A DNA stretch of 64,000 bases from Anaerolineales bacterium (GTDB lineage Bacteria > Chloroflexota > Anaerolineae > 4572-78 > J111). The stretch is taken from assembly GCA_015075185.1 (NCBI GenBank), contig JABTUW010000004.1, positions 930,001 to 994,000 of the forward strand, read 5' to 3'. Each line of letters starts with the position of its first letter. The stretch's first letter is position 1. The translations under genes and the position numbers were made by a program. The notes beneath the pieces were generated by a model that made no database searches, was not told the origin of the DNA, and saw only the letters and a program-made list of their open reading frames with translations. Positions 18,801 to 26,953 of the stretch are shown piece by piece.

Positions 18801-19606
18801 AAGCGGACTTGCTGTTCGATAAGTTGTTCCCAAGCCGACTCGTTGACCGTCAGGTTGGAGGTATATTCAAATTGAAAGCTGTCCCGGCCTGTGGTGACGT
18901 AGCCGCGCAGTCCAGCGACCATGGCGAAGAACGACGCCTGAAAGCTGGCCATATCGCCCAGGAGAGCCATATTCCCGGGGGAAGGATCGCGCTGCTGCTG
19001 GGTGGTAATCATACCGTTGATGTCAACCAGAATGGGCACAATCAGCGGGTTCGCCTCTTCAATCAATAGACGCAGGGCCGGTTCTCGCTTTAACTGGTCG
19101 TCGCGCAAGTCGAACAACTGCTCCGGCAAGGCCGACCACTCGGCATAAGCGCTCTTCAGCGCATTGAGACGGCGGTCAAATTCCGGATTTGGTGTGGACG
19201 CGGCGTGCCGGCGGGCCAGTTCGTCCAACCTGGCTAAATCTGCCTCGAACGCCTGCCTGGCTTGATGATAGCTCGACCGATATGTATCATCGCCCAGGGC
19301 CAGGTAAGCCTGCACATCGGCCTGCATGCGCAGCAAATTGGCCTGCGCCCGCGCCGAAGCCAGAGCGAGAGGGACGCGCACCTCGCCAGTGCGATTGATA
19401 TTCAGGGTAGCCCGGTAACTGCCCAGGTAGCTCAGACCAATGACCAGCATGGTTAGAGCGCCGAGAAGGCCAAAGCCAATGGTCAGCTTGCCGCCAATTT
19501 TGAGCCTATTGAAGTATTTGCCGCCCAAAACAGTAGGGATACTACCAAAGGCATGCCGGGCTTCCCTTGGGCGAGGCTCGGCTGGGGGAGCATTAGAAGC
19601 TGTCAT
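15896..19606 (-). CDS. Membrane histidine kinase with periplasmic sensor, HAMP and three GAF domains
   Basis: Sensor kinase of 1236 residues. A transmembrane segment (about 40-62) and a second one (about 352-374) enclose a helical extracytoplasmic sensor of CHASE3/four-helix type. HAMP follows (about 375-427, DEIGVLAKTFNKMTGRL), then three GAF domains (about 460-610, 635-785, 800-955). A coiled coil leads to HisKA with phospho-His near residue 1005 in VAHEINTP, and HATPase_c with DDGRGIPPEH, FDPFFTTKRG and GSGLGLHIIY. AGGAGA precedes the ATG. Downstream is the receiver-cyclase, the likely target; upstream are peptide-binding lipoproteins, candidate ligand carriers. Confidence 0.93.
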   Translation of the reverse strand: MTASNAPPAEPRPREARHAFGSIPTVLGGKYFNRLKIGGKLTIGFGLLGALTMLVIGLSYLGSYRATLNINRTGEVRVPLALASARAQANLLRMQADVQAYLALGDDTYRSSYHQARQAFEADLARLDELARRHAASTPNPEFDRRLNALKSAYAEWSALPEQLFDLRDDQLKREPALRLLIEEANPLIVPILVDINGMITTQQQRDPSPGNMALLGDMASFQASFFAMVAGLRGYVTTGRDSFQFEYTSNLTVNESAWEQLIEQQVRLESSQREKLYNISQAREAFLTLPPQMFEAVRGEHAREDLFLFRTRAIPLVETSLELLDELTADEQNLLQADLSEGREQLAAAQQQTLAGGVVAFFLGLTLAFIFRENIAGPVRRLTRVAEQISAGDLTAQAPVESSDEIGVLAKTFNKMTGRLNETLDDLEQRRNDLQVTAETLSRQNEYLAALQETSLGLLSRLDLNELLESLVTRAGHLLGAPHSMVYLVEPEAGVLERKVGVGVFSQALGYQVKPGEGLAGKVWQTGQPLVIDDYDTWPGRLPDFEMGVIGALVEVPLTRGIGAGTAGPEVVGVIGMAYEVNSKRTFGEAEVELLSRFAQLASVALDNARLFVETKRLLMETEQRAAELAIINTVQQGLASKLDMQAVIDLLGDQVRQVFSVDTIYVSLLEKQSEMLHFPYFYLRNQRLPDEPQPLGEGLTSHIIRSRQPLVINQDLERRYRELGALYPTGYNGDNPRSWLGVPILSGDAVIGAICVMDYQREHAFGDAVVNLLSTLAANLGVALENVRLFQAERSQAGRQAALFRLSAAIAAARDEDEICRRVVEGLQDEALGYAYVATFLLDRATGERVERAKVGWSASDVPIRLGPGQGLSEKPLLDGQLHYTPDVTQAPGYVATLSSGSEVDAPLKIGQEVVGVLVVESRQPNAFGQDDFDVITAAANQAGVALGRARLLEETKKAREAAEVAAQELSQALENLKATQSQLVEAEKMAALGGLVAGVAHEINTPVGVGVTAASLLEDKTVTFRTLFQNGQMKRSDLEKYLDTASQSSSMILKNLQRAAELIQSFKQVAVDQSSEERRTFVAKAYLDEILLSLHPKLKRTQLTVQVHADENLTLDSYPGAFAQIVTNLVMNSLIHAYEPGQPGHLVFDLKQKNGSFIFEYADDGRGIPPEHLSKIFDPFFTTKRGQGGSGLGLHIIYNLVTQKLGGTIRCESKVGRGTRFMIELPMALRSEK

Positions 19607-19655
19607 CGCTTCTCCTCGTATAAAATAACTCGTTGTAACGACTTCAGTTTTTTAT

Positions 19656-20519
19656 TCACTTCCGCCGCCAATCGGCAATGTTCCATGAATCCATATCCCA
19701 GGGGGTAGGGGCAAAGCCTTCCAGGTCACTGTCAATCGCGGCAATTTGCTGCAGATGAATCAGGGGGACACCGGCAACATCTTCGACGAGCAAATCATTC
19801 ATGGCAATCATCAAGCCGCGGCGTTTCTCCGGGTCAAGTTCCACCACTGCTTGCTGGTAAAGTGCTTCATAAGCCGGGTTGCAATAGCGAGAAACATTCC
19901 ACCCACCCCACTTATTCGCCATCTGTGGGGATTGAGCACAAGTCCAGCCAACCATGTAGGAGCCAGGATCGGGGTTTTCACTGCCGGTAGCAAATTCTTC
20001 CAGATCCGCATAAAAGTGGGTCATGGTATTCGGGTTTTCTGCATCCGAACTGAAGTAGATACTTGCGTCAACCGTCTTAAGTTTGACCTCAAAACCAATC
20101 GCTTCCAGATTTTTCTTGACAATCTCCTGTACCTGCTGGCGTACCGCATTAATAGATGTCTGGTAGAGAACCCTCAGCGAAACACCGTGTTTCTCACGCA
20201 CGCCATCGCCATCGCTGTCCACCCATCCAGCTTCCTCAAGCAGTTGGGCAGCTTTTTCCAGACTGTGCGCATAAGAGGTATTGGGTGAGGCATAACTTGG
20301 GGGTGCAACCAGAAAGTTGCTGGTCGGAACACCCTTCCACCCGTAGATTTTGGCGATAGCATCCCGGTTAATGGCTAAATTGATGGCCTGCCTGACCTTC
20401 AAATCTGTTAAGAAAGGGTGGGGAAACTGAAGGCTAGAACGCTCCCCTTGGTCCGTTTCCTGATGGGGGTCGGTGAAATTAAGATTGATGAGTTCGATAT
20501 TCGGTCCGGGCGAACTCAC
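19656..20519 (-). pseudogene. Peptide-binding lipoprotein copy 2, C-terminal part after a frameshift
   Basis: C-terminal half of an SBP family 5 (oligopeptide/dipeptide) binding protein, aligned throughout with the second half of the intact neighbour at 21609-23453 (LNFTDPHQETDQGERS matches INFTDPHKETADGERA). In-frame homology continues upstream of this ORF through 20520-20715 (QPYFSRIEVQGGGGD), so the methionine at 20519 is not a true start. The break lies at 20715-20718, where a GA dinucleotide appears duplicated. The histidine kinase starts 49 bases downstream. Confidence 0.8.
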
Positions 20520-20593
20520 CAGGCTAATGTTTTCAGCGGCCTCCAGTTGGGCCAGAAGTTGATCATTCGCAATGACTAGCCAGCTATAGTCAG

Positions 20594-21514
20594 TCAGATC
20601 GTCAAGGAGTGCTTGGGCAGCAAAGTTCGCATCCCCACCGCCGCCCTGAACTTCAATCCGGCTGAAGTACGGTTGGTTGGGATCACGGTAAAAGGGATTG
20701 GGTTCATAGACAACTCTCGGGTGGTGTTTACGGCGTTGCCACTGATGATAAGGATGTCTTCGGTGACAAAATTCACCACCCGATAGGGGCCTGTGCCAAC
20801 CGCCATGCGATTCGCCGGGGCTTCTGCATAATTTGAACCGGCGTAATCTTGAAATACATGGCGCGGGATAATCATGCCCCTCACACCCACAAACGGTATG
20901 GCCCAGGCGGGGTTCACATCTTTGAAGTTGATCTTCACCGTGTAATCGTCATGAACTTCAACACTCTTAACTGTACTATACACATTGCTGCTCGACGTTC
21001 CGATAGCGGCATTAGTGGCATACTCAAAGGTGAATAGCACATCATTAGCGGTGAAGGGCTCACCATCCGACCACTTTATACCTTGCTTCAATTTCCAGGT
21101 CACGGATTTGCCATCCTTAGCCACACCGCCGTTTTCAAGAGATGGAATTTCCGCGGCCAGAAATGGAATCAAATTTCCATCGGCATTAAAACTGGCCAGC
21201 GGTTCGTAGGTGATACGACTGACAAATTGGTCTTTCTCCCCCGGTGCAAGGTGGGGATTGACGATATCCGGGGCTTGCCAGAGGAACATTCGCAGCGTTT
21301 TGCCGGCGTCCTGCTCGCTGGCGGCTTTTTTCGCTACAGTTGGGTTGGGCACTGCCTCTGTTAGGGCATTGCTTGCAATCGGGGAGGCTGTTGGTTCAGC
21401 CGTCACTTCGGGCTGAGCGGCCGGGCCGGCGCAGGCAATTATTATTAAAATGGCACACAGGGCAATCAGCGATAACATCAACTCGCGAGAGATTTCTTGA
21501 ATTTGGTTGGACAT
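20594..21514 (-). pseudogene. Peptide-binding lipoprotein copy 2, N-terminal part before a frameshift
   Basis: First half of the same SBP family 5 protein. The N-terminus is a hydrophobic signal with lipobox cysteine (ILIIIACAGPAAQPEV), then a low-complexity linker and the family core TLRMFLWQAPDIVNPHLAPG, ITYEPLASF, GVAKDGKSVTWKLKQGIKWS. Homology to the intact paralogue stops at NAVNTTR: after that the ORF reads nonsense for 36 residues, while removing two bases from TCTC at 20715-20718 restores RVVYEPNPFYRD. The whole gene would be 19656-21514, close to the 614 residues of its paralogue. It may be genuine decay of a tandem duplicate or a base-call error. Confidence 0.82.
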
Positions 21515-21608
21515 TGAGCACTTTCTTGGTAAATAAACTAACTAGCCAGGTTTATATTTCGTTATTGCTCGTCATCACCCTATTGCTGGCGTAACGGGGT
21601 GCTGAGAG

Positions 21609-23453
21609 CTACTTCCGCCGCCAATCCTTGATGTTCCAGGGTTCAACATCCCACGGGGTAAAATCCAGACCCTCCAGCGTCGTACTGACGGCGGCCGGCT
21701 GGAGCGCAATCACCAGTGGAATGAGGGCGACATCCTCGATGAGCAGGTCGTTCATCTGGATAAAAAGATCGTGGCGCTTGTCGGGGTTCATTTCTGTTTT
21801 GGCCTGCTCATACAGCTTATCATAAGCCGGATTGCAGTAACGCGCCCAATTCGACAAAGACCAGTCGTTTGACTTTTGGGCAATTTCCGCGCAGGTCCAG
21901 CCGGCCATGTAAGCACTGGGGTCCGGGTTTTTGTTGCTGAAGGCGAACTCTTCCAGGTCGGCATAAAACTGGCGGCGGGTGTCGGTGGTGTCTTTGGGCG
22001 GGCCGAGAAAGAGACTGGCATCAACATTTTTCAACTCCACTTCAAAGCCAATCGCTTCGAGGTTCTGCTTGACTACCTCCTGGGCCAGTTGGCGCAAGGG
22101 TTGGACGGAAGTCAGGAAGAGAACCTTTAGCTTGACCCCATCCTTATCCCGCACCCCGTCGCCATCGCTGTCTTGCCACCCAGCCTCGTCCAGCAAAGCC
22201 GCCGCTTTATCTGGGTTGAACTCAAGCGAGGTGTTCGGCGACTGATAGGCGGGCGGCTCCACCAGCAGGTTATCGGTTAGGGTACCCCCACGCCCATAGG
22301 CAGCGGCGATGGTCTCCCGGTCAATCGCCATAGCCATCGCCTGGCGGACGCGCTTGTCGGTCAGGAAAGGATGTGGGAACTGGTTGCTGGCCCGCTCGCC
22401 GTCGGCTGTTTCTTTGTGGGGATCGGTAAAATTAATCATAATCCGCTCGACAAAAGAGGTACGGACAGGAATGACTATTGCCTTCCCCCCGGCTTCAACC
22501 TCAGCCAAAACCTTGTCCTCCACGGCCAGGTTCCAGGCAAAATCAACCAGTCCGTCTTGAATACTCCGGGCAGCTACGGTGACATCGCCGCCGCCCAGCA
22601 ACTCCACTCGGCTAAAATAGGGCCTGTCGGCCTCCCGGAAGTAGGGGTTAGGCTCGTAGATAATTTTGATAGTGTTAACGGCAGAGCCACCGACGATGAT
22701 AACATCTTCCTTCTTATACTCCGCTACCTTGAAAGGACCGGTACCTAAGGCATTCAGATTGGCGGGCGCATCTGGGGCATTGGGGCTATTATAAGCCTCA
22801 AAAATGTGGCGGGGGATAATTGTGCCCTGCGGGCCGGTAAAGGGCAGCGCCCAGGCCGGGTTGACTGCTTTAAAAACAATTTTGACCGTGTAGTCGTCAA
22901 TGATTTCAATTTCGGCGATGTCTCCATATACCGCTGCACTGGTAGACTTGACCTCCGGGTTGCTAACGTACTCGTAGGTAAAAAGAACGTCATCAGCCGT
23001 AAACGGCTCACCATCAGCCCACTTGACCCCCTGCTTTAGCTTCCAGGTAACTGAACGGCCATCCGCGGCCACGCCGCCGTTCTCCAGAGATGGGATTTCG
23101 GCGGCCAGGAAGGGCACCAGATTGCCATCCTGGTCAAAACTCGCCAGCGGTTCGTACACAATGCGGCTGGCCGATAAATCTTTGGTGCCGGCGGAAAGAT
23201 GGGGGTTGACAATGGTCGGAGCTTGAAAGTAGATCAGGCGGAGGGTGTCGCCGGAGCCGCGTTTGCTGGCGGCTTGGGTCGGGGTGACAGCCTCAGTGGG
23301 GTCAGCGGCTTCGATGGCGCTGGTGGCTGGTTCGGTCGTCACTTCGGGTTGGGCGGCTGGGCCAGTGCAGGCAGTTACGGCCAGTAAAAGCACAGCCAGC
23401 AGTGCTCCCTGTAGAACAGAAACGCCCTTACTTTTCAGAGCTTTGGTAAACAT
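21609..23453 (-). CDS. Peptide/nickel-type ABC substrate-binding lipoprotein (SBP family 5), copy 1
   Basis: Extracellular binding protein of the DppA/OppA fold, 614 residues. The lipoprotein signal ends in LLAVTACTGPAAQPEV with the lipid-bearing cysteine near residue 29. A Thr/Ala/Glu-rich linker (to about 65) precedes the binding domain: LRLIYFQAPTIVNPHL, IVYEPLASFDQDGNLV, VTWKLKQGVKWADGEPF. A GDGVRDKDGVKLKVLF segment lies near residue 430. No permease or ATPase of a peptide transporter is nearby. The frameshifted tandem copy lies 94 bases downstream and then the histidine kinase, so a sensing rather than transport role is plausible but inferred. Confidence 0.9.
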   Translation of the reverse strand: MFTKALKSKGVSVLQGALLAVLLLAVTACTGPAAQPEVTTEPATSAIEAADPTEAVTPTQAASKRGSGDTLRLIYFQAPTIVNPHLSAGTKDLSASRIVYEPLASFDQDGNLVPFLAAEIPSLENGGVAADGRSVTWKLKQGVKWADGEPFTADDVLFTYEYVSNPEVKSTSAAVYGDIAEIEIIDDYTVKIVFKAVNPAWALPFTGPQGTIIPRHIFEAYNSPNAPDAPANLNALGTGPFKVAEYKKEDVIIVGGSAVNTIKIIYEPNPYFREADRPYFSRVELLGGGDVTVAARSIQDGLVDFAWNLAVEDKVLAEVEAGGKAIVIPVRTSFVERIMINFTDPHKETADGERASNQFPHPFLTDKRVRQAMAMAIDRETIAAAYGRGGTLTDNLLVEPPAYQSPNTSLEFNPDKAAALLDEAGWQDSDGDGVRDKDGVKLKVLFLTSVQPLRQLAQEVVKQNLEAIGFEVELKNVDASLFLGPPKDTTDTRRQFYADLEEFAFSNKNPDPSAYMAGWTCAEIAQKSNDWSLSNWARYCNPAYDKLYEQAKTEMNPDKRHDLFIQMNDLLIEDVALIPLVIALQPAAVSTTLEGLDFTPWDVEPWNIKDWRRK

Positions 23454-23792
23454 CTTCCCCCCTTTTTAATTCCTTATTAAATGATTGGCATGTGATCTCA
23501 AATATATCTGATAGGTGTTCGGAAAGTGTTTGGAAACTATTCCTCAAAGCAGAGACTGCACCCGTACATTTTTCTCATGTTTTGTTGCGCGCGTATATTC
23601 AATCACAAATCTTAGCCCTATCCCATAACGTATTCTCGCAGCCAATGGCACTTACCGCAAGGGATCAGCTAATTCATATTAAAGGTGAATAGACTGGGGC
23701 ACGTTCATTCTATCATGAAAGTGGACAGAATGCCCAAATGCAGGACTAATTTCTTATTAGCTTGTTTCAAGTAAAATAACTGCTAAAAACAA
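23454..23792. other. Intergenic stretch without a recognised gene
   Basis: Between the PP2C fragment and binding-protein copy 1. On the minus strand a TAGAAT hexamer near 23712 could be a -10 element for the binding-protein operon, with only a poor -35. A 66-codon plus-strand frame from 23492 has no family signature or good Shine-Dalgarno. I see nothing else. Confidence 0.5.
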
Positions 23793-23814
23793 AAACCCCG
23801 CCGTAGCGGGGTTT
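23793..23814 (-). terminator. Rho-independent terminator of the PP2C sensor gene
   Basis: AAACCCCGC (23793-23801) and GCGGGGTTT (23806-23814) form a 9-base GC-rich stem with a 4-base loop. On the minus strand it is followed by TTTTTGTTTTT, a good U-tract, 18 bases after the stop codon of the phosphatase ORF. Confidence 0.9.
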
Positions 23815-23831
23815 ACTGACAAGATAGACCA

Positions 23832-24557
23832 CTACACCTGCACCACGACGATGGTTAAATCGTCGTGAGGTTCGGTCTTGCCGACAAAGGCGGCCACAAC
23901 CGCCTTCAGATGCTCAAGCATAGCTTCGGCGCTGGTATTTGGTCCGGTGGCAACCGCCTGCTCCAAACGATCAAAGCCAAACATTTCGCCCAGCCCATTG
24001 TTGGCCTCGACCACGCCATCGCTGGTGAGGATAATCAAATCGCCCACGGCGAGGGTGCTCTCTACTTCCTGGTAGCCAACTTCAGCGCTCAGTTCCATCC
24101 CTAACGGCGTGCCAAAAACTTCGATCCAGCTCACCGAGCCGTCCACTCGCCGGATAATGGGCATCACGCAGCCGGCATTGGCTACGCGCATTAAACCTTC
24201 CTGCCTATTCAGAAGCGGCGGCGTAATTTCCATATAAACCAGGGCACAATTCTGGCCGGTCGTCCGGGTATAGAGCGCAATCGCCCCATCTAAATGGGTC
24301 AGAAGCTCTTTGGGAGCCAACCCCTGCCCGATGATCGCCTGAAACGAGGCCATGCTGACCGCCATAAGCAGCGCTGCCGGCATCCCCTTGCCGGAGACAT
24401 CGCCAACGGCAACCGCAAAAGATGAAGGATGAAGGATGAGGGATGAAGAAGTCCCTTTTTTTATCCTTCCACCTTCCGTCTTCATCCTTCCCAAAGGCGT
24501 GGTAGGCGTAAAGGTCGCCGCCCATTTCGCGGGCGGGATGGCTGTAGCAAACAACAT
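23832..24557 (-). CDS. SpoIIE/PP2C phosphatase C-terminal fragment, out of frame with its sensor
   Basis: Carries most of a SpoIIE-type phosphatase domain: AVAVGDVSGKGMPAALLMAV with a metal-binding Asp, then ALVYMEI, VANAGCVMPIIRR and DLIILTSDGVVEANN. The first 47 residues overlap the upstream sensor gene in another frame and are mostly encoded by a palindromic repeat (24421-24493), so they are not native. The first metal-binding motif, EMGGDLYAYHAF, is in the other frame. Without the upstream half this piece should not be an active enzyme. A terminator follows directly. Frameshifting or re-initiation could in principle rejoin the two. Confidence 0.75.
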   Translation of the reverse strand: MLFATAIPPAKWAATFTPTTPLGRMKTEGGRIKKGTSSSLILHPSSFAVAVGDVSGKGMPAALLMAVSMASFQAIIGQGLAPKELLTHLDGAIALYTRTTGQNCALVYMEITPPLLNRQEGLMRVANAGCVMPIIRRVDGSVSWIEVFGTPLGMELSAEVGYQEVESTLAVGDLIILTSDGVVEANNGLGEMFGFDRLEQAVATGPNTSAEAMLEHLKAVVAAFVGKTEPHDDLTIVVVQV

Positions 24558-26904
24558 CGGGGCCGGCCCAGTGAGGATGAGGGGGCGGTAGCAAACTGTG
24601 TTGGATTTCCTGAGCCAGGGTCAGCTCTCGTTCAATCGCCAACAGCCGCAGGCGTTCTCTCTCAACACGTTTCTGCTCGGTAATATCCCGAAGAATACCC
24701 TGATAGCCCAAAATGGTCCCGTCATCCGCCTGACGTACCGTTGCGGTTACCAGGCAATCTTTAACGGTTCCATTTTTGCTCAGCAGCTTTAGTGCGAAAT
24801 CTCTCACCGCACCCTGCTTTTCTATCTCCTTTTGAAACTCTACCCGCTCAACCGGATCAAAATATAGATCTTGAGCGTTTATTTGACCAAATTCTGCACG
24901 CGTGTAGCCCAACAGACTCGTAGCCGCCGGATTAATGTCAACGATTTGACCCTCTGGCGTGGTAATAAAAATTACATCTCTAGAGTCTTCAAACAAGGTG
25001 CGATATTTCTTCTCACTGGCCTGCAGGCTGGCCTCCGCCCGCTTGCGCTCACCGATTTCGGCCTCCAGTTCGTGGGTGCGTTCGGCCAGATTTTTGAGCA
25101 GACTGCCCACTTCCTCCGCCATTTTGTTGAAACTGGCGGCCAGCACCCCGCTTTCATCGCCCGCTTTGAGCTGGGCGCGGGCTTCCAGGTCGCCGCCGGT
25201 AAAACGGGTCACAACTCCGGTCAGATGAACCAGCGGGCCAGCCAGCAGTTGGCCCATGGCAAAAGCCGCTACGGCGACAACGCCGGCAATAATAATAGCC
25301 AAAAAGAGGGTCGTCCGAGTTTGCTGCTGGATAGGCGCTAAGAACAGGTCTTGCGGTTGAGCAAAAACTACCAACCAGGGCTGAGTTTCTAATTCCTTGG
25401 CCACCGCTAAATTCAGTTGGTCGCCTGTAGCATCAAGCCGGGTGGTAAAATACGGTTCAAAGATGGCATTGTCCAGACTGGCCGCCAGATCAGGCAAGGT
25501 GACTGCCTGCTGCAAATCGAGTTGACTCGGTAAGCGCCCGGTGGCCTGAAGTCTGGTCATTTGGTCCCCGTCAAGGGGTCTAGCGGGCTGAAAGATGAGT
25601 TCCGGCGCAGTGCCATGGGCCAGGCGAACGTAATTCTCGTCAAACAAAATGGCGAATGACCCTTCGCCGATCAAGCTATTGTTTTGAACCACCAATTGTT
25701 GCAGGATAATCGGCTTGTAGCGTACCCGCAGCACCCCCAGAACTTCGCCGGTAGTACGGTCGCGGACAGGGCTGCTGAAGTACAGGCCGGCGTCGTCTAT
25801 TGTTTGCTCCTGGTCTGTCCCGGCTGAGGGAATAAACTCAACAGGGGAGAGGTAAGGCAGGCCGGTTTCTAACGGTTTTTGGAAATAGTCACGTTCCGCC
25901 TCATCCTGGCCCATATTGGCCGGTTCCGTATCAATCACATTTTGTCCCTGGCTGTCTAACAGGCCATAAGAAGCAATGAAGACTTTATCCTTGCGGCTGA
26001 GTTCGCGCAAGGTCGCCGTAACAGCCGCCTCCTCCGTGCTAGCGGAGCGCTGTTCAGCCGGTAGACTTAAATAGGAGGCCAAAACAGGCAGTTGGGCTTC
26101 GGTGCGGACGGCTTCCAGGTTATCGTTAATGAAGGTGTCAACGTCGGCAACGGTTTTTGAGGCGGCTGCCAGGAGGGCTTGCTGGGCCTTCTGCGTTAGC
26201 ACCGTCCGGGTATGGCGTTCATTAAAGAAGGCCAGCGATCCCAACGGCAGCAGCGAGACGGCCAGGAAAGCCAGAACCAATTTGGTGGTCAAAGGGTAGA
26301 CTCTGAACTGGCGCAGGGTCAAAGCGCCATATACCAGGATAATAGCTCCACCCAAGATGGCAATCAAGGTTCCAAAGGCCGGTAAATTCAGTTGGGTCGC
26401 TGGGGCCAGTAAATCCAAGCCGCCGGCCACAATCGCGACGGCCACGGTGGCCATCAAGGCGAGGTTCGCTTCTTTATAGGGGAGGGTCTGCAAGGTAACG
26501 GTCAGCACGACGAGGATACTTCCCAATCCCAAAATAAGGCCAAAACCGGCAATCAGCAAGGGCGTAGCCAGCAAGGAGATGAGGGAAGCGACGATAAGCA
26601 ACCACACCCCCAGCCGGGGCCGCCCCTGGCGGACCAAGATGACACTGACCAAAGCCGCCCCGGCGACGACGCACCCAATCCCTGCCACCGCAAACATCTG
26701 CCAGGCTCCGGTTTGCCAGGCCAGGTAAAGTTCGCCGGACACAGCTATAGCCGCGGTGACGAGGTATAGAACGCTGGCGCGAAAAGCATTATGCGCTAAA
26801 GCGAGAGGCTCGGCCAGAGGATGAGGGGTGGGAATATTCTGTTCAAAATCGCCTTCTGAACCGGAGAGGACAGAAGGCGGCGAATTTTGAACATCAATTT
26901 TCAT
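24205..26904 (-). CDS. Membrane sensor (dCache-HAMP-PAS) of a PP2C phosphatase, frameshifted by a repeat
   Basis: An 899-residue ORF. The N-terminal part has about seven transmembrane helices (40-220). An extracytoplasmic dCache-like region (about 235-510) follows, with RDYFQKPLETGLPYLSPVEF and LYFSSPVRDRTTGEVLG. Then come a transmembrane helix (about 525-548), HAMP (about 548-600), PAS/PAC (about 635-755, FEDSRDVIFITTPEGQIVDI) and the start of a SpoIIE phosphatase (LAQEIQHSLLPPP, AREMGGDLYAYHAF). After residue ~788 the frame enters a repeat and then reads the phosphatase out of frame for about 80 residues. Native signalling output would be serine dephosphorylation of a STAS-type antagonist. 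Peptide-binding copy 3 is encoded 45 bases upstream. Confidence 0.85.
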   Translation of the reverse strand: MKIDVQNSPPSVLSGSEGDFEQNIPTPHPLAEPLALAHNAFRASVLYLVTAAIAVSGELYLAWQTGAWQMFAVAGIGCVVAGAALVSVILVRQGRPRLGVWLLIVASLISLLATPLLIAGFGLILGLGSILVVLTVTLQTLPYKEANLALMATVAVAIVAGGLDLLAPATQLNLPAFGTLIAILGGAIILVYGALTLRQFRVYPLTTKLVLAFLAVSLLPLGSLAFFNERHTRTVLTQKAQQALLAAASKTVADVDTFINDNLEAVRTEAQLPVLASYLSLPAEQRSASTEEAAVTATLRELSRKDKVFIASYGLLDSQGQNVIDTEPANMGQDEAERDYFQKPLETGLPYLSPVEFIPSAGTDQEQTIDDAGLYFSSPVRDRTTGEVLGVLRVRYKPIILQQLVVQNNSLIGEGSFAILFDENYVRLAHGTAPELIFQPARPLDGDQMTRLQATGRLPSQLDLQQAVTLPDLAASLDNAIFEPYFTTRLDATGDQLNLAVAKELETQPWLVVFAQPQDLFLAPIQQQTRTTLFLAIIIAGVVAVAAFAMGQLLAGPLVHLTGVVTRFTGGDLEARAQLKAGDESGVLAASFNKMAEEVGSLLKNLAERTHELEAEIGERKRAEASLQASEKKYRTLFEDSRDVIFITTPEGQIVDINPAATSLLGYTRAEFGQINAQDLYFDPVERVEFQKEIEKQGAVRDFALKLLSKNGTVKDCLVTATVRQADDGTILGYQGILRDITEQKRVERERLRLLAIERELTLAQEIQHSLLPPPHPHWAGPDVVCYSHPAREMGGDLYAYHAFGKDEDGRWKDKKRDFFIPHPSSFIFCGCRWRCLRQGDAGSAAYGGQHGLVSGDHRAGVGSQRASDPFRWGDCALYPDDRPELCPGLYGNYAAASE
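24421..24493. repeat. Palindromic repeat that disrupts the PP2C phosphatase gene
   Basis: Tandem GATGAAG units (24421-24447) on one side and CCTTCC/CTTCATCCTTCC units (24464-24491) on the other form an inverted pair around GTCCC and a T-run. The phosphatase motif before it (GGDLYAYHAF) and after it (FAVAVGDVSGKG) are in different frames, separated by 73 bases on the minus strand. The boundaries are approximate because the target site is not known. Confidence 0.82.
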
Positions 26905-26923
26905 AGTGTCTTTCCAACTAAAT

Positions 26924-26953
26924 CCAGACCCTAAAGGTCTGGGAGACCTTTAG
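26924..26953. repeat. Compound palindrome between binding-protein copy 3 and the PP2C sensor
   Basis: CTAAAGGTCT (26931-26940) and AGACCTTTAG (26944-26953) form a perfect 10-base stem with a 3-base loop; the alternative pair CCAGACC/GGTCTGG (26924-26942) overlaps it. It includes the stop codon of the upstream binding-protein gene. Confidence 0.8.

Noticed and set aside
23492..23692. A 66-codon plus-strand frame upstream of binding-protein copy 1
   Set aside because: No ribosome-binding site or recognisable motif, and it opposes the promoter region of the minus-strand gene.
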